Part shown: piece by piece, positions 43,781 to 54,297 of the stretch | Layout of the letters: every line of letters begins with the position of its first letter | Position numbering within the stretch: position 1 is the stretch's first letter | Translations under genes and position numbers: made by a program | The notes under the pieces: generated by a model | Told to the model about the DNA's origin: nothing | Database searches by the model: none | Seen by the model: the letters and a program-made list of their open reading frames with translations, nothing else | Assembly: GCA_002682825.1 (NCBI GenBank) | Contig: NOKP01000054.1 | Span: forward strand, 89,104 to 153,103 | Length of the DNA stretch: 64,000 nt | DNA from: Neonectria sp. B-13 | Lineage: Eukaryota; Ascomycota; Sordariomycetes; Hypocreales; Nectriaceae | Direction of reading: 5' to 3'

Positions 43781-44282
43781 GCGAGGACTCAACACTGCTA
43801 GACAGCTGGGGAAGGGCCGGGGTGTCATGTCGTTCTGACGGACGTTGGGCACGACAAAGGAGGTCTTGCGTTGTCAAAGTCGCCAGCTGAAGTTCTCTGG
43901 ACTTCGGCCTTGTTCGACAGAATCAGCGCATCGAGAGACTGCTCGCGTTAGTTAGCGCCAAGGGCAGGTGACAAACAGCTGCCGGAGATATCACTCCCCC
44001 GTCCACATGTCACAGATGTTAGCAAGATTGCCAGTGCCGACCTTATGAATGACGTGCGTATCCAACCGGTAGGGCATTGCAATTTCGAGCTGGAGTCAAG
44101 GAGGCTGGAGGGGAATGTATAGAGATCAGCGATATATCGCGACGTGTATGATAATTAATCAAGCGGGAGGATGCACGAAGCGTAGTGATCAAAGTAGTAT
44201 GTGGATCTTTCGTGGAGAACAATGCTGGAGTTACTCCGGGAGGTGAGCGCCTCGGGGAGACAAGGCATATACGTGCTCTTCC

Positions 44283-44794
44283 ATGGGAGTGTCGTCCGGT
44301 GGGCTCCTGAACGCAATCGATGGTGTTAACTCCTACAGAGGTCGCGTCCTTATCATGACGACGAATGATCGTGAGCTCCAAGATAACTTTGGTCGTCCTG
44401 GTCGAGTTGATAATATCACAAGCACGAATAATTCTAAGCTACAAGCCAACCCCCTTCTTCGTCCTGGTCGAGTTGATAATATCACAAGCACGAATAATTC
44501 TAAGCTACAAGCCAACTCCCTTCTTCGTCCTGGTCGAGTTGATGATATCATTTACTTCCCAATGCTAACAAACAACAGGCAGCAGAGCTCTTTAAGCTCT
44601 TCTATAGTACCAAGGCGACCAAAGGAGACTTTACCAAAGAAGACTACAAGATTTTTAGGGAGACAGTCCCAGATGGCCTGTTTCGCATGCGAGCATACAA
44701 AAGTTCATGCAAAAAGAATCGTCTCAAGCCTCAAAGGGCACTCGAGGATGCCACAAAATGGGTTAAAGAGCAGAGAGGGAAGTTTAGAAACTGA
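44283..44794 (+). pseudogene. BCS1-like AAA ATPase fragment with internal repeats
   Basis: The frame starts SSGGLLNAIDGVNSYRGRVL and IMTTNDRELQDN, the sensor region of BCS1-type AAA ATPases (mitochondrial chaperone family), followed by RPGRVD, the arginine-containing motif, three times instead of once. After a frame change near 44570 it continues AAELFKLFYSTKATKGDFTK, EDYKIFRETVPDGLFRMRAY and ALEDATKWVKEQRGKFRN, then TGA at 44792. The Walker A region and N-terminus are missing. The triplicated part and the shift indicate a non-functional remnant. Confidence 0.6.
44394..44543. repeat. 66-bp tandem repeat encoding 22 residues
   Basis: Two full units (44394-44459, 44460-44525) differing at one or two bases, plus a partial third, each beginning CGTCCTGGTCGAGTTGATAA. 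The period is in frame, so each unit encodes RPGRVDNITSTNNSKLQAN plus three residues. Confidence 0.9.
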
Positions 44795-46240
44795 TTGACA
44801 ATGTGAAGCAGGAGCCCGGAACGTGGGTAAAGATGCTGAGAAAGTGGTTCTAGAGGAGCTAAGAGATGTTATGAGCATGGTCAGGATGGTATTTTATACA
44901 CAGGATGGGATGATTGTTTTCAGGCCAAGTTCAATCCTCATAAGTTGACCGCTTTAGCTTACACTCCAAACATTCTTCTAATAAAATTTCTTCTAAGTTG
45001 ATGTCTCTATACATTGCCGTTAGTGGTAGCAGTGTGTTGAGCTAGTCCTGCATCTAGAGAAGTAAGGTAGAGCAGAGGGAGAAGTCAAGTACGTTTTAGA
45101 ATCACTCGATGAGATTTGGAGGATTGAGGACAGAGATGATGTTGGTGAGGGATACAGAAGGCTATCCAAAGAGGGTCATTCATAACATACCCCATTGTCA
45201 TCTTCCAATGAGGGTCCTCCACAATATACCCCATCCTCATTTTCCTAATCGACTACGAAGGTTGGATTGTACAATTCTCCAATGCGATTCAAAGCCACTA
45301 TTGTATCATTTCTGGACTCTCCTGCTGCAACATAGAAGTCATTGCCAGAAGGCTCGGGGCCAGTCGTAGTAGTAGAAGTAGACTCAGGTTCAGCTGTACA
45401 CTAATACTTCTATAGCCTTCGTTTTTCTTCAACAATTCCCTGAGCGATGTTTATTGTGCCCCATTCATTGTTCTTCAACTTATAAAAGAGCTAGTTGGAT
45501 GATTAGCTTAGTTTACATCTTAAAGTCTCTGACTTACTGATTCATTTTTGGTCAGTAGGTATTGGATTTCCAACTCTGGAGTGAGTGAAAGCTTGCGCTT
45601 AATGGCATTTTGGGTCATGGCTTTGCCTTGCTTTATGATTGCCTTAATAATTAAGAGTTTGCGACTATTGTGAACTCAACGACAGGGTTGGGTCTGGCTT
45701 AGATGCTCTCCTAGCCCACATAGATTTAGAGCACTATGTTTACACTCTGGACATTCAGGGTTGGTTTTCAACTAAAACTATATTAGCAGTGCGATGTAAA
45801 TAGTAGATAGACATATCGATCTCAATCGACGCGCCGTTGCATGCTCAGTCCGCGGGAGAGGCAGGGGGTCAATGGTAAAGGGTTTGTTATGTCCTAGTAG
45901 ATCAATAGAACGAAGCAACATCCAATCCTCCTGATCTTTGCCGCATTGAACACAGCGATATGGATGCGACTTAATGCTCCATTCCTGAGCGCACTTCTTT
46001 ATATTCCATCGGTCATTTTAGCCCAGCTGAAATACCTAACTTGGATTAACTTGCTATTTATAACAACACTGAGCTCAACTTACTATCGTCTTCTGTAAGC
46101 TCTGTTTGAGTCTTCCCTTATTAACACTAGGCAGGAGTCTATGCAACTCATCTACATCCTGTGGTCCACTTAAGAGCTCGTTGAAAATCAGATAAGAGGC
46201 CTTAATCTTGCTCACTGTTAGATTTCTTGACTGTCTGGAT
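44795..46240. other. Decayed, AT-shifted sequence, probably old transposon remains
   Basis: No intact gene. On the minus strand at 45540-45660 a short frame reads AIKQGKAMTQNAIKRKLSLT and PELEIQYLLTKNE, with stops elsewhere, and at 46090-46160 QDVDELHRLLPSVNKGRLKQ. These look like remnants of a coding element that I cannot name. Confidence 0.4.
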
Positions 46241-46475
46241 TTGTCAGAAAACTAGCGTGGCACTCAGATGACTTGTATTGTCCCCGTCCTTGCCCCCCTG
46301 GGCTATCTCTGTGGTATTCAGGGGATATCTCCTTCCTTGACCGCCTTCCTGTTCGGGCTACAGGCGGCAAAGGTTAGGCGAGCTGTCTGTTGACCACCAA
46401 GGTGGTCACATGACCACCCTGGAGATAATGTGTACATGATCCAATCTAACAGGATTACCCTCTAATGAGCTGACT
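46241..46475. repeat. Direct repeat R4, copy 1
   Basis: Starts TTGTCAGAAAACTAGCGTGG and ends near CCAATCTAACAGGATTACCC; it is matched over about 200 bp by 48361-48558. This copy carries an extra 20-bp palindromic insert around GACCACCAAGGTGGTC. No terminal inverted repeats were seen. Confidence 0.85.
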
Positions 46476-47379
46476 GGATTATGGTGGGTTACCGCTTGTT
46501 ATATACCAAGAGCACTCGTTAGTTTTGGTGATCTGGAAGCTATAGGCCCAACCTTGTTGGTTTCTGGACATTTTACCCTAGGGTTAGGGCAGTGAAGCGC
46601 CGTGGTGACATCACGCTTTGCTAAGAAATGTGATTCCTAAAGCGGTTAAGGGATTTTTGCCGAAACCTGGCCTGCCCTTCGGCACAATAGGTACCACCTT
46701 GCTCGAAGATTGGCGAGTGGAATTGCTAGCCAAGACCTAGCTACAGTACTATGTTCCCTTCTTACCAATAACTTTAGGAACGAATGACCGAAATATCACT
46801 GGGCAAAGATATTCCACGCCTTTCCTCCCCATCAAGATGGCATTTTCTTTTCTTCAGCCGTTGTCGTTGAAAAGCCTCTAGACTTGAGCGTAATCAACAA
46901 CAGGGTATCCGTAAGTACCCATCATTTCAGTTGTGGGCCCAGAAGCACGCAGCTCATCTTTTCCCTTGCTCCAATGAAGCTACGGCCAAAACCCCTCGCC
47001 AAAGCCTAGCGCCAAAACCGCATTGTTAAAACCTCTCGTGTGGCTCTCGGGAACAATGGCTCCTCTCTTTAGAGACAGCCACTTATTGGCGGCATTATCT
47101 CTTACCTCTTCATGAATCTCATCACTTGTTGGGCTGTCCTTCCTTTGTCTTACTTACTGCTGTGACATTGGCTGCTACTGCAACCGATTTTGACATTCAC
47201 TACTATCTTTAACTACTACTGAATTCCTATTCTTTTGATCATTCTTAGAGTCTTGAAATGATCCTCCCAGCATTCCTTGGGCTTGTACAATCGCTGTTTC
47301 TTCCCTCTCAATCCGACTGTACTAGGGCAGCATTTTCCTGGGTGGTATCTTTACACTGAAGTGTGCGTTCTACCAATAA

Positions 47380-48340
47380 AGTATTATTCTAAGATTGGTA
47401 CAGTTGTGAAGATTGGTTTAACTAGAGTGAAATATTAGGCTTAAAGGGTAGGTATTAATATATTATAAGACTTTAACTTGGTAAGCAGTTAGAGACTGTA
47501 TGCTAAGGACTCTAAGTAGTCCTTGTAGAACTGTGCTCTAGCTACTGTGGCTATAATATCTTTACTAAGGCTAGCCTCAGAGGCAGGGTTGTGAAATTAG
47601 TCAGTCTAGGCTTGGACTAAAACTAGGACTAGTTTTTTTAGCCTAAGGACTAACTAAATACTAATTTTTAGTTAACGTACATGATAAGCGAGCGCCGCAG
47701 ACAAGCGAGCGCCGCACTTAGATTTTCACCTTACGTGATAGGTAGGAAAAAGTGGGTACGTCATGGTTCTGCCGGTCGTGACCGCCTGGTCTCAACCTGG
47801 GCCGTGACATCATGTACGTTATACTAATACTAATATTTAAATATAGGTTTTTTTAGGAGATATTAACTAGGAAATCCTAGTTAAAGTTAAAAGACTATTT
47901 AAGGTCTTTATAAAGCCCTTAATTAGGCTATAAGGCTAATTTAATACTACTATACTAGATGGCTTATTATTTATTTATTAAATTTATAATAAGCTAGAAG
48001 CTTTAAAGGAAGCTTTTTCTAATAGTAGTATTAAAAGGCTTGAATTAGTAAGTGTTTTCCTATTTTCTATTTTCTACTTTTTATTTTCTATTTTTCTATT
48101 TTTCTATTTTCCCATTTTCCTATTTTCCTATTTTCCTATTTTTCTAATTTCTTAATTTTCTATTTCTTATTGGTTAAATTAAACTAATCTATTATTAGGC
48201 TAATAACTATTTATATCTTATTAATACTATTAATAAAGGTATAAATAAGCTTAAGAAATACTTTTCTAGAAGCCTTACTAAGAAGGATTTAATTACTTAT
48301 AAGCTTTATCTTTATAGTTATTGTTGGATAGCGTACGGTC
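47380..48340. other. AT-rich block, probably RIP-mutated transposon debris
   Basis: Sequence composition changes sharply to A/T-rich, with TA-dense stretches (CTAGGAAATCCTAGTTAAAG and similar) and a pyrimidine tract at 48055-48170 made of TATTTTC-type repeats. There is no open reading frame. A GC-normal island at 47675-47819 is a separate, younger insertion. Confidence 0.7.
47675..47819. mobile_element. MITE-like element, 145 bp, with TIRs and TA duplication
   Basis: Perfect 11-bp terminal inverted repeats, ACGTACATGAT at the left and ATCATGTACGT at the right, are flanked on both sides by TA (47673-47674 and 47820-47821), the target duplication of Tc1/mariner-type elements. Inside are two AAGCGAGCGCCGCA direct repeats and about 75 bp that match, inverted, the first part of the solo LTR at 48773. 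It stands out as GC-normal within AT-rich debris, so it inserted after that block was mutated. Confidence 0.75.
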
Positions 48341-48360
48341 AATTCGATCTAGGCCTTAGT

Positions 48361-48558
48361 TGTCAGAAAACTAGCGTGGCACTCAGATGACTTGTATTAT
48401 CTTTGTCCTTGTCCCCCTGGGCTATCTCTGTGGTGTTCAGGGGATATCTCCTTTCCTTGACCGCCTTCCTGTTCGGGCTACAGCCGGCAAGGGTTAGGCG
48501 AGCTGTCTGTTGACCACCCTGGAGATAATGTGTACATAATCCAATCTAACAGAATCAC
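48361..48558. repeat. Direct repeat R4, copy 2
   Basis: Matches 46241-46475 except for scattered C/T and G/A differences and the absence of the 20-bp palindromic insert. Its right end replaces the downstream part of the pogo transposase frame, so it inserted into or recombined with that transposon. Confidence 0.85.
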
Positions 48559-49260
48559 CCTCGCCAAACACAGCAGCCATTTTCCAACCGCTGATATACA
48601 TTCAAGGATTGAGGTCCAATAGCGTGCTCCAGGTAGTTTTTTTAAGGTTAGCCTCTTTTCAGAGGAAGCAACCACAAGCCCATTTGCCCCACAACCTTCC
48701 ATAATCCCTGTCTCATCCATGTTATAGCGGAATTCGGGTGGAATATTCTGGATTTCTGGGATATCCAATTGGTGTCACGGCACGGGTTGGGACCAGGCGG
48801 TCACAACCGGCAGAACCATGGCGGACCCACCTTTAACGACATTCCCTGTCCTATCACATATGGAGCGTGCCACTAAGGATCGTGCCCACGATCCCACACG
48901 CCTCACGATCCAACCCGAACACCCCTAGTATATATACATTCATTTAGCACGTTAGACAAGAGCCCTAAGCTCCTTAGCTATCAACATCACACTTGGTTAC
49001 ACAATAACTTACCACTGCACATTACCATCGTGACCTACATTGCTCACTACGACGTCCTGATCCACTCGATCATCAACCACACGCCTTGGACCTACCCTAT
49101 ACCCTTAGGTTAGACCCGACCGTCACAATTGGAGGATGTGTTTTCGTAAAATGACAGCGCTAGCCCCATTGAGCCGTGAGACATCAATTTGCTTGCCGCG
49201 GAGTGTTTTGATTCGTGGATTGCGGTCTGCACGCAGCCATGTTGTTCCTTTTGATTCTTT
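48559..49260 (-). mobile_element. Pogo/Fot1-type transposase remnant (DDE superfamily), split by an LTR
   Basis: Reading right to left, the frame gives ADRNPRIKTLRGKQIDVS, RLNGASAVILRKHILQL (49230-49128), then after removal of the LTR and one target copy DIPEIQNIPPEFRYNMDETG, IMEG (first catalytic Asp in MDETGI), GLVVASSEKRLTLKK and WTSILECISAVGKWLL (to about 48565). This is the DDE_1 transposase of pogo/Fot1 elements. Only about 110 residues remain; the later Asp residues are gone, replaced by repeat R4. Dead copy. Confidence 0.8.
48773..49127 (+). mobile_element. Solo LTR, 355 bp, with 5-bp target duplication ATTGG
   Basis: Starts TGTCACGGCACGG and ends CCGACCGTCACA (TG...CA), flanked by ATTGG at 48768-48772 and 49128-49132. 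A TATA-like AGTATATATACAT lies near 48929. Removing the LTR and one ATTGG restores the pogo transposase reading frame, which proves the insertion point. No internal retroelement sequence remains. Confidence 0.93.
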
Positions 49261-49691
49261 TCGCCGTTGCGGTACCCCCCACGACGTGCATCAACGTTTT
49301 CCAACGGGACGCTGTCGATTTCACGGTCCACGCCGGCACTCTTGTCGGCACTGGCATGATTGATTTCAACTCACCTCCAGCTCGTCAATCTACTGGAGAA
49401 GCTGAGACAAGAGCAACGGACGCGCCAGAGCGAAAGAAAACCGCATGCGAATCAACTACTACTGGCCCGGGACTCACCTCTCTGACTACTCCGGTCGAGG
49501 ACATGCCTTTCAATTCTGAGTCCGTCCCTGTTACCCCGACCCCGGATCCCCTACCCTCGAACGTGTCATTCGGAGCCACGGAGACTCCGTCAAACACCGT
49601 CACGATGGTCTCTCAGGGCCAATCTTTGCGTCAGCTGGTCTGGCCATCGCTCCTCAGCCTGGGGTTGATGAGCTTCCACAATCTCCTCTAG
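49239..49691 (+). CDS. Secreted Ser/Thr-rich protein, possibly GPI-anchored
   Basis: From ATG at 49239 the 150-residue product begins with a signal peptide (MLFLLILFAVAVPPTTC), then INVFQRDAVDFTVHAGTLVG, and continues as a Ser/Thr/Pro-rich stretch typical of O-glycosylated wall proteins (STTTGPGLTSLTTPVEDM, TPTPDPLPSNVSFGATETP). The C-terminus is moderately hydrophobic (LVWPSLLSLGLMSFHNLL), which could be a GPI signal. The first codons overlap the edge of the pogo transposase remnant, so the 5' end may have been recruited from or disturbed by the transposon. The ATG at 49239 is preferred because it starts the signal peptide directly. Confidence 0.55.
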   Translation: MLFLLILFAVAVPPTTCINVFQRDAVDFTVHAGTLVGTGMIDFNSPPARQSTGEAETRATDAPERKKTACESTTTGPGLTSLTTPVEDMPFNSESVPVTPTPDPLPSNVSFGATETPSNTVTMVSQGQSLRQLVWPSLLSLGLMSFHNLL

Positions 49692-50153
49692 AGAGGAAAC
49701 ACATCTTGCCCTCTAGTGGAAGTAGATAGCTTTCTGTAATCAGTTACACTCATACCAATTCTGCAATGCCGCGCCGTCTGTGATCTGATATAAAGTAGCG
49801 GATGTGATCTCGTGACGCTTCCATTGGTCAATGGCGACATCCCACTAGCATTGAACGTGCGGTACTGGACCAGAAATGGGGGAACTTGCCGTGCTATAAT
49901 TTGAAGAGCATAAAGTGACAAGCAATGGCCCAGCAAGCTTCGCTCTTGCAGCAGAGTCGTAGCGGGCCGGTCGCGATCATCTAACAGAACATCAGACTAG
50001 AACCCTGACGCTACTCTCGGCAGAAACTCTTCAAGCGCAGGAAACCTTGTTAATATCTATTGCGTCAGGACGTGACCTCAGAGGTAAATCAAGGGGCCAG
50101 CCCTATTCAACTTTCTATCTACTATTTTACCATGTATCAGTTGTATCCCGCTC
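49692..50153. other. Intergenic, no gene recognised
   Basis: Convergent 3' flanks of the secreted protein gene and the J-domain gene. Confidence 0.5.
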
Positions 50154-51203
50154 TCACGCCGCATTGGACGGAAGGAGCCTCTTTAAAATCTCGCGGTACC
50201 ACTTTGGGTCTCTTCCCGCCATCAGATTGTAGTCCTTGTTCTTCTTTCTAATCTCCCTCTCGGCTTTCTTGTCTATGGCCTCAAGGTTGGAAAAGTATGA
50301 TTCGATGTGTGGCCGGAGTTTCTGATGCACTATTCTGACGTCATTGGGGACATCGGGAACCTCTATCGGGTTACCATTGTCGCTGAGCTCATCGCCAGGC
50401 TCTGCCCCGTAGGCTCCCTGAGCAAAGTCTTCCCCAATCGTGTTCTTAACCTCCTGTTTCTTCTGGCCTTGGGTCTTTCCATCGTAGATCTTCCTCTTGT
50501 CTGGATCGTACAATGTTTCGTATGCGACGGCAACCGCTGGGAATTCATGTTAGCGAGTACGAGAGGATTGTAGAGGTCGCCTACCCTGCATGCACTTGGT
50601 GGCGTCGGAATCATCGTTCTTGTCAGGATGCACCAGTTTTGCGACTCTCCTGTTAGCCGCGATAATTTGGGGACGCCCTGCATCTCGAGGGATCCCCAGA
50701 ATATCATAATGAGTTCCCTCGTCTTCAATGGCGCTCAAGACCCGGTTGATCTCCCCACGCTTCTCCCGTGCCATAACTTCTCCAGCCTTGATGACTTCGT
50801 CAAATGCATATTCGATGTAGAAGTCAAGAACCAGGCGGGCATAATCCTCGATCCCTGTGAACGACGGTCTTTTCCCTAGTCCCTGCTTTTTGGTGGTTTC
50901 CGTAACGATCTTAGCGATTTGTTGGCTCGTGCTAAGCTTCTCTCGGTAGGATTCCAAATTTGACCCTTTGGCATCTCGCAATTCATTAGCGAGCCATGAT
51001 TTGAAACCGTCTTCCCGTGATTCGATAAATGAAGCTTTCAGGTTCTCATTCTTGACGGGCGCCAAGCAGTCTTCGTATCACACTCCGCGGAAGGTTGATC
51101 CCCGATGATGCTGGCTTTGAAAATCGCCATCGTTGACAGGCTCGACAGAGGGTGATTGGTAACTGGAAGGCAGAGCCTTTGTGCCACCTTCGTCGGTGGC
51201 CAT
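50154..51203 (-). CDS. J-domain (DnaJ-like) protein with an early in-frame stop
   Basis: Exons 51203-50585 and 50536-50154 join in phase 1 across a 48-bp intron. The second half of exon 1 and exon 2 form a J domain: HYDILGIPRDAGRPQIIAAN, RRVAKLVHPDKNDDSDATKC, then AVAVAYETLYDPDKRKIYD; the HPD motif that stimulates Hsp70 is intact. Before it lies a helical region (SQQIAKIVTETTKKQGLGKR), and after it a charged C-terminus (IESYFSNLEAIDKKAEREIR). The N-terminal part from ATG at 51203 (MATDEGGTKALPSSYQ) is in the same frame but is interrupted by TGA at 51078-51080, where CGA fits the context (FRGV.YEDCLAPVKNENLK). Either it is a very recent pseudogene, a sequence error, or translation starts elsewhere. 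Confidence 0.7.
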
Positions 51204-51518
51204 TTTGATGGGAAAATAGTATGGGCTGTGGATTGATGACCGCTTTCTTAATAAACCATACTGTCCCCCTTTAAGTTCCCTTTCTCTTTCTATCTATAGT
51301 AGTTGATTCGGCCCTTACAAGCAGGGGTATCTGATTCCAATCCCTCCATGCACAAGAAGCGGCACCCCTCCACGCAGGGGTGTCTGGTTTCAGCCCCCCG
51401 GTCAGTAACACATTTCGGCACCCAGATAACCAATATTTAGCACGTGCATGTAGAATGTCGAAATAGTAGGTTCAGCTTCAATCTTCCTTTCCAACATCCG
51501 TGAGGCCAATCCAATAGC
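51204..51518. promoter_or_regulatory. Shared divergent promoter region
   Basis: The 315 bp between the start codons of the J-domain gene (minus) and the coiled-coil gene (plus). It contains two near-copies of GCAGGGGTATCTG/GCAGGGGTGTCTGG (51323, 51375). A common promoter is inferred from position only. Confidence 0.35.
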
Positions 51519-52325
51519 ATGACAGCGCCATATGTGCGTCTTTCAGTTTTCCACGCTGACGGATGATTGACTAACCTGCCGCAGACGCCTCTCAATGATA
51601 CGCTGCCGGCGACTCGTCTGGCTTTGGCAAGCGATGCTTACACGGCGAGTATCATAACCGCATACAAGCTGCTGAAGAGTCGCCTCAACCAGATGCTTCG
51701 TAAGAACCAGTCTCTCAGGAGAAGCCAAAAATCCCTGAAACAGCAACTCGAAGAAGCATCGCTGGATAATAGCAAGATTCGTTTGGAACTTCAGCGCCAG
51801 CAGACAAGCTACAACAGACTGGTAAGGGAGATTGGGCGAGTTTCAACTGAAAAGTCCAAGCTATATGGGAAACTTGAGAAGGAGAAGTTTCAGAGGGATC
51901 TGGCCGAGTTGGTTCTCGACTGCTATCGTAACAAGATCGAGGAGCATAAGAAGGAGCACAGCGAGAAGGAAAGCCATATCAAAACATGCAAGCAGTCTAT
52001 CGCAGCTGCCTACAGTGAAATCTCGACGTTGAGGGCTCAAGTTTCGTACCTGAAGCAACAGGTGGCTGTCGGGGAAGAGGGTATTTGCAAGCTAGCCTGC
52101 AAGCTAGAGTGTACTATTGGAGAAAGAAGGAGGCAAGGGGTTATTGCTGCAAAGCTTGAGAAGGAGCGCAGTGACGCAATGAATGGCTGCCAGTATTATC
52201 AATCACAGATCGGAAGGTTGAAGACCACTTACGATGAGTTGGAGGCTCGGATAAACGCCTTGAGCGCCGAAGGTGAGGTGAAGAAGAGGCGCCGTGGCAA
52301 GCAAAGACGCCGACATCGCATCTGA
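51519..52325 (+). CDS. Coiled-coil protein, two exons
   Basis: A five-codon first exon (51519-51533, MTAPY) joins across a 51-bp intron (GTGCGT, GACTAAC branch, CCGCAG) to exon 51585-52325, giving 251 residues. After TPLNDTLPATRLALASDAYT the rest is almost entirely coiled coil (KSLKQQLEEASLDNSKIRLE, REIGRVSTEKSKLYGKLEKE, AAYSEISTLRAQVSYLKQQV), ending in a strongly basic tail (VKKRRRGKQRRRHRI) that could bind nucleic acid or be a nuclear signal. No enzyme motif. It is divergent from the J-domain gene. The splice model is strong because the intron has all three consensus signals and keeps phase. Confidence 0.72.
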
Positions 52326-53377
52326 TTAGCGAAAGATACTATGTTGGGTACTTCTAAGCAACATGTACTTATCCCATGATGGCTAATGGTCTGACAGACC
52401 TTCGGGAAGCCCGCCCCCTGGCTCTCCATTGACCCCCAAAACACCAAGTAACGCATGCATGGACCATAACTGATCGACGTATGGAAGCACAACCTCACTC
52501 TACCAGCACTACAGGGCTTCCCCGTCCTTAGTTATTCAACTCATTAGATGGCTGGATAGCCAGAAATGCCTTATGGCGGCAGAGCGCCTACCATGCCATA
52601 GCAGTGCGCAGTCCACCTGCGTACATCGCACCACTCTTACCCCTGAGTTGCGTTGCTCACAGCCAAGTTGATCTGCAATATAAGAGCTTGGTCAGACTGT
52701 TACAAAGTCATCAAGATTAGCACGACCACCAGGAAAGTAGCTTCGGCTGAAACGGAAGGATGAGGAGTGAATCAAAACGCAAAGGTGGCGTGGAAGGACC
52801 ATATTTTTTATATAATGGCAACTGGCACATGACTTTCTCCTTCATCGGCCGTGAGGGAGGCAGAGTCGGCACTGAAGATTTCTACTAGCCCGTGGCGTGT
52901 GTCCGCTCTTGGATGTCCCTGGTGACCGTGAATGCTCTTTAGCCTATCTCATAGCGTTCCCGCCATACGAGGGAACGGATCAAGGCCGAGCCCTTTCCCG
53001 CACGCCTTTATATGGACGATCTCAAGGATCTCCTAGCCTTCACTTCCGTTGGGCCGCAGATTCTTCATCAGGAAGACCTGATATGACTTGTCATAGGTTG
53101 ATTCGTAGCTCCATCAGGGTTAACCAAGGCCAATCAAGCCCGTGACGCATCCCACAGCCTTCGTATGGTGGGGAGCTTCCACAGGGTACTCCGAGACAAC
53201 ACGTCATGCAAGCATGCAGACAATGGCAAGGGTGTGTGCTCCCGAACAGGACTTCCGCGTGTTCTTGGGAGCTGGCCGGGGCTGACGGCATAAGTATATA
53301 TACCGTCATCTGCCACCTTTCACGCTCGAGAGGTAATATTAACAACTCTTTGACAATCTGGATCTATATTCACCGCC
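52326..53377. other. Intergenic, no gene recognised
   Basis: About 1 kb with short frames; the right end is the promoter of the membrane protein gene. Confidence 0.45.
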
Positions 53378-54297
53378 ATGGCGTTAAAACTCTACCAGCG
53401 GGCTTTAGCCATTTCGTTTTATATCTTCAGCACTTTTTCTGATCTGATCTTCATTGAAAAATTTCGGACGCAGTTTTACCAGATTAAAATGGCTAGCTAT
53501 CCTCCCGGGTCATCACCACAACCAACCGCTTGGTGGTATACGAACAAATTGACTTTCTTCGGTCTCGGCGTTCTTGAATGCCTTGCCGCTTTTGGACTCA
53601 AGATTAGTAGCCTTATCAAGACTTTCACGGCTCCCGACGAGACACACTGGCCGCTCATCTTCCTCACAGCGATCGTTATCTCAGCCATGGCTAAGGAGGT
53701 GAGCTGATAGATCAGCCATTGAGGACGCATGGAACTAATTGATTAAAGTATCTATGGCTAGCCGGTACATTCGGTCCTGGAATGAAGGCATTTTGGCCTT
53801 GGTCTCTAGCACTGATGTGGTTCTCCACGGCTGCCGCTTTTTCTGTTAGCATTTTTGTGAAAAAGGGGCTTCACATCGTTTCTTTGACTTCTATATTCCT
53901 ATTCCAGATTTTCAAAGTACTGCAGTGGGGCAACACTATCAGAAGTGTGCAGAGACATCAAATTAGGAACCTGCTGCGTGCTCTGTTGGATATCATAGCC
54001 CTATGGGTGAGCAGCTTGAGTACTCTACTGGAGTCGCAAGTCGATAGGCTATTGGTAAGTTTTAAGAGTATTTCAATGTTCGCAGCTGATAGTTTAGCTT
54101 TTCACGGCAGTTTTCGTTATTCACAGCTTAATCTCCGATATACCATGGATCATCATCAACAAGAGGAAGAAGCCTATGCAAGGCTCAACGACCGGGTCCT
54201 TGTCAGAAATTCCTCTCACTTTGGTCTAGAGGTACTCTGGGTATGGGCAGGAACTTGCCAGAGGGATATCACAAGGAAGCGGGGAGGGTGTGTTTGA
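53378..54297 (+). CDS. Multi-pass membrane protein, 2-3 exons
   Basis: ATG at 53378 sits in a good context (CACCGCCATGG). Exon 1 runs to 53698; a 50-bp intron (GTGAGC...TTAAAG) leads to exon 2 at 53749. A second, in-frame 72-bp intron (54055-54126, GTAAGT...CACAG) may be removed, giving 265 instead of 289 residues. Hydrophobic segments: ALAISFYIFSTFSDLIFI, LTFFGLGVLECLAAFGL, WPLIFLTAIVISAMAK, PWSLALMWFSTAAAFSVSIF, LHIVSLTSIFLFQIFKVL and LLDIIALWVSSLSTLL. So it has about six membrane passes and a short polar C-terminus. I do not recognise the family; it could be a transporter-like or GPCR-like fungal orphan. Confidence 0.65.

Noticed and set aside
46571..46590. Telomere-like CCCTAGGGTTAGGG
   Set aside because: Only one and a half TTAGGG units in head-to-head form; too short to call an interstitial telomere or fusion point.
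48055..48170. Pyrimidine tract as a promoter or intron branch region
   Set aside because: It sits in AT-rich transposon debris with no gene downstream on the plus strand; simple repeat expansion is enough to explain it.
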